Shown here: one piece after another, positions 57,383 through 64,000 of the stretch | How the letters are laid out: the number at the start of each line of letters is the position of its first letter | Position numbering within the stretch: the first letter of the stretch is position 1 | Assembly: GCF_027812955.1 (NCBI RefSeq) | Contig: NZ_JAPYZV010000004.1 | Span: forward strand, 372,001-436,000 | From: Pedococcus sp. 5OH_020 | Lineage (GTDB): Bacteria; Actinomycetota; Actinomycetes; Actinomycetales; Dermatophilaceae | Reading direction: 5' to 3' | DNA: 64,000 bases | Position numbers and translations under genes: made by a program | The notes under the pieces: generated by a model | The model's input: only the letters and a program-made list of their open reading frames with translations | Told to the model about the DNA's origin: nothing | Database searches by the model: none

Positions 57383-58840
57383 ATGCGTCGCGCCAAGATC
57401 GTCTGCACCCTCGGCCCGGCCGTCTCCACCCCTGAGCGCATCCGCGCGCTCGTCGACGCGGGGATGGACGTGGCCAGGCTGAACCTCTCGCACGGCGCCT
57501 ACGCCGAGCACGAGGAGATCTACCGTTCCATCCGCAAGGCGAGCGACGACAGCGGCCATGCGGTGGGCATCGTGGTGGACCTGCAGGGGCCCAAGATCCG
57601 CACCGCCCGGTTCAAGGACGGGCCGGTGGAGCTCACCACGGGGGAGTCGTTCACCATCACCACCCGGGACGTGGACGGGTCGTCGTCCGAGGTCGGCACG
57701 ACGTACAAGGGTCTGCCGGGCGACGTGAAGCCGGGCGACGCGCTCCTGATCGACGACGGCAAGGTGGCCCTTCGGGCCACGGAGGTCACCGACACGGACG
57801 TGCGTTGCATCGTCACCGTGGGCGGCACGGTCTCCAACAACAAGGGGATCAACCTGCCCGGGGTCGCGGTCTCCGTGCCGGCCCTTTCGGAGAAGGACAA
57901 GGACGACCTCCGCTGGGCCCTCGGCCTGCGCGCGGACATGATCGCCTTGTCGTTCGTGCGGTCCGCCAAGGACCTCGACGACGTGTACGAGGTGATGGAC
58001 GAGGTGGGGGTGCGCCTGCCGGTCATCGCCAAGATCGAGAAGCCGCAGGCCGTGGACAACCTCGTGGACATCATCGCGGCGTTCGACGGCGTGATGGTCG
58101 CCCGCGGCGACCTCGGGGTGGAGCTGCCGCTGGAAGAGGTGCCGATCGTGCAGAAGCGGGCGATCGAGATCGCCCGCCGCAACGCCAAGCCGGTCATCGT
58201 CGCGACCCAGGTGCTCGAGTCGATGATCGACAACCCGCGCCCCACGCGCGCCGAGGCCTCCGACGCCGCCAACGCCGTCCTCGACGGTGCGGACGCCCTC
58301 ATGCTGTCGGGGGAGACGAGCGTCGGCGCCTATCCGATCGAGGCCGTCCAGACCATGGCCCGCATCATCGAGAGCACCGAGGAGCACGGTCTCGAGCGCA
58401 TCCGACCGCTGGGCACTCGTCCGCACACCATGGGCGGGGCGGTGTCCGCCGCTGCGGTGGAGATCGGCGACCTGCTGGGGGCGAAGTTCCTCATCACCTT
58501 CAGCCAGTCGGGGGACACAGCCAAGCGCATGTCACGCATCCGCCCGAGGATCCCCATGCTGGCCTTCACGCCCGAACAGCACACCCGCTCGCGCCTGGCG
58601 CTCGCCTGGGGCATCGAGACCTACCTCGTACCCATGGCGCGCCACACCGACCAGATGGCCCGGCAGGTCGACCTTTCGCTGCTCGAGTCGGGCCGGGTGC
58701 AAGAGGGCGACCTCGTCGTCATCGTGGCAGGCTCGCCGCCCGGGATCCCGGGCTCCACCAACGCCTTGCGGGTCCACAAGATGGGCGACGCGGTCAACAA
58801 GGTGGCCCCGGCGTACGAGGACCTCGACCCGGGCGTCTGA
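57383..58840 (+). CDS. pyk: Pyruvate kinase
   Basis: Phosphoenolpyruvate plus ADP to pyruvate plus ATP. The 485-aa protein starts MRRAKIVCTLGPAVSTPE, with NLSHG near residue 36, the catalytic-site signature VIAKIEKPQAVDN and MVARGDLGVELPLE near 215-255, LESMIDNPRPTRAE near 280, and a C-terminal allosteric domain. Full length for the family. ATG 57383 lies 7 nt behind TAGGGT; a Crp-like dyad overlaps the promoter. Confidence 0.97.
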   Translation: MRRAKIVCTLGPAVSTPERIRALVDAGMDVARLNLSHGAYAEHEEIYRSIRKASDDSGHAVGIVVDLQGPKIRTARFKDGPVELTTGESFTITTRDVDGSSSEVGTTYKGLPGDVKPGDALLIDDGKVALRATEVTDTDVRCIVTVGGTVSNNKGINLPGVAVSVPALSEKDKDDLRWALGLRADMIALSFVRSAKDLDDVYEVMDEVGVRLPVIAKIEKPQAVDNLVDIIAAFDGVMVARGDLGVELPLEEVPIVQKRAIEIARRNAKPVIVATQVLESMIDNPRPTRAEASDAANAVLDGADALMLSGETSVGAYPIEAVQTMARIIESTEEHGLERIRPLGTRPHTMGGAVSAAAVEIGDLLGAKFLITFSQSGDTAKRMSRIRPRIPMLAFTPEQHTRSRLALAWGIETYLVPMARHTDQMARQVDLSLLESGRVQEGDLVVIVAGSPPGIPGSTNALRVHKMGDAVNKVAPAYEDLDPGV

Positions 58841-58842
58841 GC

Positions 58843-58859
58843 GCGGCCCCAGCGGCCGC
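58843..58859 (+). terminator. Small hairpin after pyk
   Basis: GCGGCC-CCAGC-GGCCGC, 2 bp after the pyk stop. Six-bp stem, no T-tract. Confidence 0.35.
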
Positions 58860-58907
58860 AGGGAGTGTCTGCGGGCACTGGATGTCGGCGGCCGGCCGGT
58901 CGGCCGT

Positions 58908-58913
58908 TATGCT
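58908..58913 (+). promoter_or_regulatory. Putative -10 element for tRNA-Leu
   Basis: TATGCT lies 24 bp before the first base of the tRNA. Confidence 0.4.
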
Positions 58914-58937
58914 TTCCCCGCGCCGCGCCAGCGGCTC

Positions 58938-59020
58938 GCCGAAGTGGTGGAATGGCAGACACGGAGCACTCAAAATGCTTTGCCCGAAAGGGCGTGCGGG
59001 TTCAAGTCCCGCCTTCGGCA
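58938..59020 (+). tRNA. tRNA-Leu, anticodon CAA
   Basis: Acceptor arm GCCGAAG (58938-58944) pairs with CTTCGGC (59013-59019), discriminator A at 59020; CCA is not encoded. The anticodon stem GAGCA/TGCTT closes the loop CTCAAAA with anticodon CAA at 58971-58973 (reads UUG). A long variable arm GCCC-GAAA-GGGC marks a class II tRNA, and the T arm GCGGG-TTCAAGT-CCCGC is perfect. UUG is rare in this GC-rich window. Confidence 0.97.
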
Positions 59021-59058
59021 CTCACCTGACCAGCGGAAACACCACCACCGGGTGGGCC

Positions 59059-59102
59059 GTGTCCACGCCCTGTCCACGCGCTGTCCACGGCACGTCCAGG
59101 GC
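59059..59102 (+). repeat. 11-bp tandem repeat downstream of tRNA-Leu
   Basis: GTGTCCACGCC, CTGTCCACGCG, CTGTCCACGGC and a partial ACGTCCAGGGC in direct succession. The 297-bp stretch 59021-59317 holds no convincing gene; I see only this repeat and the ASCH promoter in it. Confidence 0.75.
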
Positions 59103-59304
59103 CTCGCCGTTGCGGGCGGCCCCGCGGTGGTTGTCCCGCCGCGGGTGGAGGACCGGTTCCTGTATCAGGGCCTTCCGGAGAGCGCGCAGGGCGACCACCC
59201 TATGCGTGCGCAGAGGTCGCATCCTCGCCTGTTGCCAAGTCTTCGATTGGAACCGAGGGGTGGAGGGGCGCCTGTGGCTCGGGCTGGCTCGAGTCCGTAC
59301 CGCC

Positions 59305-59310
59305 TAGGGT
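59305..59310 (+). promoter_or_regulatory. Putative leaderless promoter -10 for the ASCH gene
   Basis: TAGGGT, 7 nt, GTG 59318. This geometry decides the start codon against GTG 59309, which overlaps the hexamer itself. Confidence 0.55.
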
Positions 59311-59317
59311 GACGTTT

Positions 59318-59833
59318 GTGAACCTCGCCCCCGCGGACCAGACGGCCGTCGAAGCGATGTGGGCGTCGTACGTCGCGGACACCGGCTACGACGGACCCCT
59401 CGTCACGACCTACGCCTTCGGCGACTCTGCCGAGCTGGCTGACGAGCTCGGCCTCTTGGTGTTGCACGGTCCCAAGAGGGCGACGGCCGGTCTCGTGCAG
59501 GAGTTTGATGCAGGGGAGCAGGCATTGCCTGAAGTGGGGGACCGGTGCGCGGTGCTCGGTGGCGACGGAAGGCCACTAGCGATCGTTCGCACGACCGACG
59601 TGCGAGTAGGGCCGCTGGCGTCGGTCGACGACCGCTTCGCGTGGGACGAGGGCGAGGGTGACAGAACGAGGGCTTGGTGGCTGGCTGCGCACACGGGCCT
59701 CTTCATCCGTCAGTGCGCGACGATGGGCCTGACGTTCTCCGACAATATCGGAGTGGTGTTCGAGCGGTTCGACCTCGTTTGGCCAGCGTGTGACCACGCC
59801 CGCGGTGACGTGTGGAGGCCGCCTCAGGCGTAG
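59318..59833 (+). CDS. ASCH-domain protein
   Basis: 171 aa from GTG 59318 (an in-frame GTG 59309 would overlap the -10). Pattern typical of ASCH proteins: AMWASYV...YAFGDSAELADELGLLVLHGPKRATAGLVQEF near residues 10-60, then LPEVGDRCAVLGGDGRPLAIVRTTDVRV, and a C-terminal WW-L-HxxF segment with VVFERFDLVWP. ASCH domains are PUA-like beta barrels thought to bind RNA; some members hydrolyse modified nucleosides. Exact role unknown. Confidence 0.85.
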   Translation: MNLAPADQTAVEAMWASYVADTGYDGPLVTTYAFGDSAELADELGLLVLHGPKRATAGLVQEFDAGEQALPEVGDRCAVLGGDGRPLAIVRTTDVRVGPLASVDDRFAWDEGEGDRTRAWWLAAHTGLFIRQCATMGLTFSDNIGVVFERFDLVWPACDHARGDVWRPPQA

Positions 59834-60099
59834 GCGACCTCAGTGCCATCGCCGGGTCTCTCGATGTGTCGCACCTCATGGATGCCTCGCTCCGACGGAC
59901 CGCGTCTCGATACACCAGGGAGCAACGTCCGGAAAGAGCTTCGACGCGTGGTGGGCGGTCGCCCACGGTGCACTCACCCGGGGGCTCGGGACATTTCTCC
60001 CGGGCAAACCGGGACGGTGTCTCGTGACCCGTGACGGCGAAGCGGCGACTCTGAGCGGTGTGGGGCGGGTGGGCCGCCCTGGTTCTTGGGAGGTACGTC
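59834..60099 (+). other. Intergenic region without recognisable gene
   Basis: 266 bp between the ASCH gene and the orphan membrane protein. Small overlapping frames exist on both strands but none has a ribosome site or coherent protein pattern. GGGAGG at 60089-60094 serves the next gene. Confidence 0.5.
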
Positions 60100-60759
60100 A
60101 TGGCAGCTGTCTCGCAGGTGGACTTGACGGGCACGGCGCGCTGGAAGTGGACCGCGTCGGTGGCATTGGTGCGCACCGGCGGGGTGGCGGCGGTCCTTGC
60201 AGGCGTGGTCATGGGGGTGCATGAGTGGTGGGACGACCGGGTGCCGGGTGTCCAGGAGGGCGTCGTGCCGTCCTCCCTGCACGCCACGTGGGTGGGGCTG
60301 ATGTTCGTAGGTTTCCTGGGGTTGAGCGCCCTCCAGCGACCCGCCTTCGGCCGGTTCGGGCGCGTCGCGTCGCGTCTGGCGGTGGCGGGCACGGGATGCC
60401 TTTTCGTGCTGGCACTGAATGAGACATGGAATTTCGCCCGCTCCCATGGTGCGCCGCAGGCCGACCCGCCCCTTCCGGTGATGGTGGTCCTGTTCGTGGT
60501 GATCGGGTGCTACGTCGCCGGCCTGATGCTCTTCTCCATCGCCACCATCCGGGCCGGCGTCCTGCCCCGCGCCGCCGGCATCTTCCTGCTGGTGAGCGTG
60601 CTGCTGAAGATCTTCGCGTCCGGTGTGCTGCCGGGCACGCTGGCCCTGATGGGCGTCGCGTTCGCCGCTATGGGGTTGACCGCGTTGCGGGCGGTCGGCT
60701 CGACAGGCCCGAGCCGCCAGGGTGAACCGGGGACGGTGGAGCCGCGAGCCAAGGCATAG
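60100..60759 (+). CDS. Orphan integral membrane protein
   Basis: 219 aa from ATG 60100 with GGGAGG ~6 nt upstream. About six hydrophobic segments (WTASVALVRTGGVAAVLAGVVMGV, ATWVGLMFVGFLGLSAL, VASRLAVAGTGCLFVLAL, PVMVVLFVVIGCYVAGLMLFSI, AAGIFLLVSVLLKIFASGVL, LMGVAFAAMGLTALRAV). No recognised family. It precedes the two-component genes by 11 bp in the same direction, so it may be sensed or controlled by them. Confidence 0.8.
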   Translation: MAAVSQVDLTGTARWKWTASVALVRTGGVAAVLAGVVMGVHEWWDDRVPGVQEGVVPSSLHATWVGLMFVGFLGLSALQRPAFGRFGRVASRLAVAGTGCLFVLALNETWNFARSHGAPQADPPLPVMVVLFVVIGCYVAGLMLFSIATIRAGVLPRAAGIFLLVSVLLKIFASGVLPGTLALMGVAFAAMGLTALRAVGSTGPSRQGEPGTVEPRAKA

Positions 60760-60770
60760 GCGCGAGGGCC

Positions 60771-62933
60771 GTGGAGGGCGGACACTGGGGTCGTGCCCCA
60801 GCAGCAGCGCGCCTGCTCGACCTGCCGCCCCGGCGCCTGGAGATGACCAGTTCCAGGCTCCTGGCTGCGGCGTCGACGCGGCCGTTCGCAGGGATGGTTG
60901 GGGTGTTCGCTCTGGTAGTGGCGGCATGGGTGGCCATCGTGCGGGCGGGTGTCTTCGCCTCGTCGTGGACTTTGTTGATCTCAACGTCGGTCATGGCGAT
61001 GGTGGGGGCGTTCCTGGCTGGTCGGCGACCGCGTCACCCGGTGGGCTGGCTGCTGCTGGCGACCGGAGTGCCATTCCTGGTGGGCCAAGGTGCCGACGGC
61101 ATCGCCCGCCGAGCTCTGAACAGTCCACCGGCGGGTCCCGGCGCGGAAACCGCCCTGTGGGTGGCGAACTGGGTGTTCCCGCCGGCGTTGGTGCCGCTGT
61201 TCGTTCTTGTGGCGCTGACCTTCCCCGACGGCCACCTGCCCTCGCGACGGTGGCGGGGCGTGGCGGTTCTGTCCGGGGTTCTGGCTGCAGTCCTGGCCCT
61301 GTTCGGCGCCTTCGCGCAGACCACCCTCGTGCTCGGCCGGACCGCGACTCCCAACCCTTACGCGGTGCCCGCGCTCAGCGCCGTGGCTGCTGGGGTCATG
61401 ACCGGTGCCGGGCTCGTCCTGCTGGCCTGCTCTGTGGCGGCGACGGTCAGCCTCTTCCTGCGCTGGCGGCGCGCGCCCAGGAAGGCTCAGCAGCAGATTC
61501 TGTGGGTGGTGCTGGCGCTCGTCGTGCTCGCGGCTGCGCTCGTGGTGGACGCCGCGGTGGCGCTGCTCACGCCGTCGCTGTACCCGGCGGTCTTCCCCAC
61601 TGTCCAGCTGACACCTGTGGTGGTGCCGTTGGCCATCGCGGTGGCAGTCCTGCGGCACCAGCTGTTCGACATCGAGGCGCTGGTCAGCCGGGTCCTGGTC
61701 TATGTGATCCTCACCTTCGTGCTCCTCGCCGGGTACGCCCTCGCGGCGACCTGGGCCAGCGCGGCCCTTCCGGGACCGGCCGGGACCCTGGGCCGGGTGG
61801 TGGCCACCGCCGTCGTGGCGGTGGCCTTCGCACCGTTGCGGGATGTGCTGCAACGGGTGATCGGCCGCCGGCTCTACGGCGACCGTGGCCGGCCGTATGC
61901 CGCGATGACCCGCCTCGCCCGCCAGCTCCAGCAACCTTCAGCCCCGGAGAAGGTCCTGGACACTCTGGTGACCTTCGCCGCGGGGGCGCTCCGCTCCCCG
62001 TATGCGGCCATCGAGCTCGACGACCAGGTCGACCCCGCGGCCGAGCACGGCGCGCGACCCGCGGTCAGCCGGCGCCTTGCATCGGTGCAGCTGACCCATG
62101 CCGGGCTGTCGCTGGGGCGGCTCGTGGTGGCCGGTCGGGGACGTGAGTCGCTGGACCCGGCAGACCTGCGGCTGCTGGCCGACCTGGCACTGCCCATCGG
62201 CGCGGCGGTCCACGCCGTGGGCCTTTCGGTGGACCTGCACCGGTCCCGCGAACGCATGGTGCTGTCGATGGAGGAGGAACGCCGGCGCGTGGGCCGCGAC
62301 CTGCACGACGACCTCGGACCGCGCCTGGCCGCGATCAGCATGCAGGTCGAGCTGGCCCGTGACCTCACGCTCACTGACCCGCACCGGGCGCACACCCTGC
62401 TGGACGACGTGCTGGACCAGACCGAGGTCGCCGTGCAGGAGACCCGCCGGGTCGCCCACGACCACCGAGCGCCGGCCTTGGACAGCCTTGGCCTGGTCCC
62501 GGCGCTGGAGGCCCATGCCGCGCACGTGGCAGCTGTGCCGGTGTGTTTCCAGGTGCCCAGCGACATACCCGCGTTGCCCGCCGCGGTGGAGGTGGCGGCA
62601 TACCGCATCGCCCTGGAAGCGATCCAGAACGTCGCCACCCATGCGCAGGCCCGCTCGTGCGTGCTGCACCTGACCCACGACGAGCAGGGACTGACCTTGG
62701 ACGTGACCGACGATGGCCTGGGCATTCCCGACAGCTATACGGCCGGCCTGGGGCTGCAGTCGATGACCGAACGGGCCACCGAGCTGGGCGGCACCCTAAC
62801 CGTTCAGCCCGGCCCACACGGGCGCGGGACGCTCGTCCGGGCCGTCCTGCCCTGTCGACCCGGCCACGCGACACGTCCGGTGGGATCGGGCCGGCCCCGG
62901 CTAGCGGACGCTCGGGGAGGGATGCCTCGATGA
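60771..62933 (+). CDS. Sensor histidine kinase, NarL/DesK type (HisKA_3)
   Basis: 720 aa from GTG 60771, or ~696 aa from ATG 60843. The first ~330 residues hold about eight hydrophobic segments, followed by a GAF-like region and the kinase core: phosphoacceptor H in RRRVGRDLHDDLGPRLAAI near residue 510, N-box ALEAIQNVATHAQA near 625, and G-box DDGLGIPD near 650. The sensor is a large membrane domain with no known ligand. Overlaps the response regulator by 4 bp. Confidence 0.9.
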   Translation: MEGGHWGRAPAAARLLDLPPRRLEMTSSRLLAAASTRPFAGMVGVFALVVAAWVAIVRAGVFASSWTLLISTSVMAMVGAFLAGRRPRHPVGWLLLATGVPFLVGQGADGIARRALNSPPAGPGAETALWVANWVFPPALVPLFVLVALTFPDGHLPSRRWRGVAVLSGVLAAVLALFGAFAQTTLVLGRTATPNPYAVPALSAVAAGVMTGAGLVLLACSVAATVSLFLRWRRAPRKAQQQILWVVLALVVLAAALVVDAAVALLTPSLYPAVFPTVQLTPVVVPLAIAVAVLRHQLFDIEALVSRVLVYVILTFVLLAGYALAATWASAALPGPAGTLGRVVATAVVAVAFAPLRDVLQRVIGRRLYGDRGRPYAAMTRLARQLQQPSAPEKVLDTLVTFAAGALRSPYAAIELDDQVDPAAEHGARPAVSRRLASVQLTHAGLSLGRLVVAGRGRESLDPADLRLLADLALPIGAAVHAVGLSVDLHRSRERMVLSMEEERRRVGRDLHDDLGPRLAAISMQVELARDLTLTDPHRAHTLLDDVLDQTEVAVQETRRVAHDHRAPALDSLGLVPALEAHAAHVAAVPVCFQVPSDIPALPAAVEVAAYRIALEAIQNVATHAQARSCVLHLTHDEQGLTLDVTDDGLGIPDSYTAGLGLQSMTERATELGGTLTVQPGPHGRGTLVRAVLPCRPGHATRPVGSGRPRLADARGGMPR

Positions 62934-63604
62934 GCGTCCTGAACGTGCTGCTCTGCGATGACCACGCCGGCTTCAGAGCCAGCCTGGCAGCGCTGCTGAG
63001 CGGTAGCGAGGACGTCGTGGTCGTCGGCGAGGCAGCCGACGGGGCCCACGCTGTCCGGGCGGTGCTGGCACTGCAGCCCGACGTGGTGCTCATGGACCTG
63101 GCCATGCCAGGGATGGGTGGTGTGGAGGCCACCCGAGCCATCGTGAACAGCTCACCTCACATCCGGGTGATCGTGCTGACCATGGTCGAGGACGACGACG
63201 CGGTCTTCGCCGCGATGCGCGCCGGCGCCCGGGGATACCTGCTCAAAGGCGCGCGACGGGCCGAGATCGTCCGCGCCGTGCGCGCTGTCGCCGACGGCGA
63301 GGCGGTGTTCGGCGGCGCCATCGCCAGCCGCCTCATCCGGTACTTCGATCCGCCAGTCACGGTGTCACCGTCACCCAGCTTTCCAGAGCTGACTCCTCGG
63401 GAGGTGCAGGTTCTGACCCTGATGGCTCGGCACTTGGCCAACCCCGCGATCGCTCACCAGCTCGGCATCAATGAGAAGACGGTGCGCAACAATGTCTCCG
63501 CCATCCTGGTCAAGCTCCGCGTCGCCGACCGAGCCCAAGCCATCCTCGCCGCCCACCAGGCCGGCCTCGCGGCGGAGGATCACCAGCCCGAGACCAGGCG
63601 CTAG
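62930..63604 (+). CDS. LuxR/NarL-family response regulator
   Basis: 224 aa. Receiver domain with acidic pair LLCDDH, phosphoacceptor Asp in VVLMDLAMPGMGG near residue 55, Thr in VIVLTM and Lys in LLKGARR; then a C-terminal LuxR helix-turn-helix (LTPREVQVLTLMARHLANPAIAHQLGINEKTVRNNVSAIL; read in parts) near 155-205. ATG 62930 overlaps the kinase stop. DNA targets unknown; the orphan membrane protein upstream is the nearest candidate. Confidence 0.95.
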   Translation: MSVLNVLLCDDHAGFRASLAALLSGSEDVVVVGEAADGAHAVRAVLALQPDVVLMDLAMPGMGGVEATRAIVNSSPHIRVIVLTMVEDDDAVFAAMRAGARGYLLKGARRAEIVRAVRAVADGEAVFGGAIASRLIRYFDPPVTVSPSPSFPELTPREVQVLTLMARHLANPAIAHQLGINEKTVRNNVSAILVKLRVADRAQAILAAHQAGLAAEDHQPETRR

Positions 63605-63605
63605 T

Positions 63606-63624
63606 CGTGCAAGCAAACGGCACG
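63606..63624 (+). terminator. Short hairpin after the response regulator
   Basis: CGTGC (63606-63610) pairs with GCACG (63620-63624), 9-nt loop, just after the stop. Weak. Confidence 0.3.
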
Positions 63625-63957
63625 CGCCAGGCGACGCCCGTGGCGAAGGGCACGAAAAAAGCACGGGGTCAACGCACCTGGCCACCTCGCGTGCGCCTCG
63701 TCGACGCTCGACGAATCACAGCGGCGGTCGCGGAACCGTTCAGCGGGACACAGGCCGCCAGCCGTTGCGCCGGCGCGGCCCTCCCAGAGGGCAGGCGAAC
63801 CGCACCACCGCTGGACCTGTGCCGGACGCGTCCGCAGGCGGCGGTATATGCCCGCGGCCACCGTGCCGCACTACACGCGACAGCGCCACCGTCGCCCAGG
63901 CGAGTAGCAAGCCGGTTGCGCTCGACCTCCGCATCCGACCTAGATGTACTGTCAGGC
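63625..63957 (+). other. Gene-poor stretch near the right edge
   Basis: About 330 bp with no supportable gene on either strand. A 100-codon minus frame across it is compositionally random-looking (Arg/Ala/Pro-rich) and lacks a ribosome site. A promoter-like TACTGT lies at 63947-63952. Confidence 0.5.
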
Positions 63958-64000
63958 ATGGTCGCTGCCAATCGTCCTGCGGTGGAGCCGAGGTACTCAG
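63958..64000 (+). CDS. Possible gene start running off the window
   Basis: ATG 63958 begins MVAANRPAVEPRYS and is open to the edge. TACTGT 5 nt before it would fit a leaderless or near-leaderless start. Too short to identify. Confidence 0.3.
   Translation, partial: MVAANRPAVEPRYS

Noticed and set aside
59309-59317. GTG 59309 as start of the ASCH gene
   Set aside because: It overlaps the TAGGGT hexamer; a leaderless start at GTG 59318 fits the spacing seen elsewhere in the window.
59021-59317. Integrated element with attR at tRNA-Leu
   Set aside because: No integrase, no excisionase and no second copy of the tRNA 3' end is visible within the window.
63669-63971. 100-codon minus-strand gene at the right edge
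   Set aside because: No ribosome site, no recognisable domain, and Arg/Ala-rich composition typical of spurious frames in GC-rich DNA.

Overview
The window is a 64 kb stretch of high-GC chromosomal DNA with frequent GTG starts, stop/start overlaps of 1-8 bp and many apparently leaderless starts. The gene content (mihF-gmk-rpoZ-coaBC-metK-priA-def-fmt-rsmB, an actinobacterial PriA lacking helicase motifs, an EF-P with a PGKGP loop, HGxxPAAW and DUF2752 proteins inside a trp cluster) points to an actinobacterium. The order Micrococcales, near Intrasporangiaceae, is a guess from gene order. No insertion sequence, prophage, CRISPR array or rRNA operon is visible. One tRNA gene, tRNA-Leu(CAA), lies at 58.9 kb.

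Layout: 0-3.1 kb holds the end of a prepilin peptidase and aroC-aroK-aroB (chorismate). 3.1-5.4 kb holds a thiolase, efp and nusB. 5.4-16.3 kb is a complete UMP operon: a PyrR-type RNA hairpin against the pyrR Shine-Dalgarno site, then pyrR-pyrB-pyrC-(membrane protein)-carA-carB-pyrK-pyrD(class 1B)-pyrF. 16.4-26.2 kb holds mihF-gmk-rpoZ-coaBC, metK, priA, def-fmt-rsmB and rpe. 26.3-30.7 kb is an FMN-riboswitch operon, ribD-ribE-ribM-ribBA-ribH, running into hisE-hisG and a small PH-like membrane protein. 32.4-35.4 kb is a minus-strand operon (DUF4287 protein, FUSC-type membrane protein, MFS transporter). 35.5-39.1 kb holds a secreted protein of unknown function, a P-loop kinase divergent from hisF, and a DinB-fold protein. 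39.1-42.7 kb encodes a heterodimeric ABC exporter with one degenerate ATP site. 42.8-48.9 kb holds hisI and trpE-(TrpX-like)-(HGxxPAAW)-(DUF2752)-trpC-trpB-trpA. 48.9-51.2 kb holds a MauE/DoxX-like protein, a DsbA-like thiol protein and lgt. 51.3-58.8 kb holds gltB-gltD and pyk. After tRNA-Leu comes a less conserved end with an ASCH protein, an orphan membrane protein and a NarL-type two-component system.

Amino-acid and nucleotide supply is the main theme: chorismate feeds trp, CarAB and GltBD handle nitrogen, and PyrBCDF with Gmk make nucleotides. No wholly new system stands out. The best leads are regulatory: at least eleven genes where a -10-like hexamer lies 6-7 nt before the start codon (leaderless mRNA), a very tight divergent leaderless promoter pair (kinase/hisF), two GTGA-N6-TCAC dyads (before pyk and before the rib riboswitch), a 28-bp dyad before the secreted protein, and an unusual number of short (11-16 bp) tandem repeats in gene borders.
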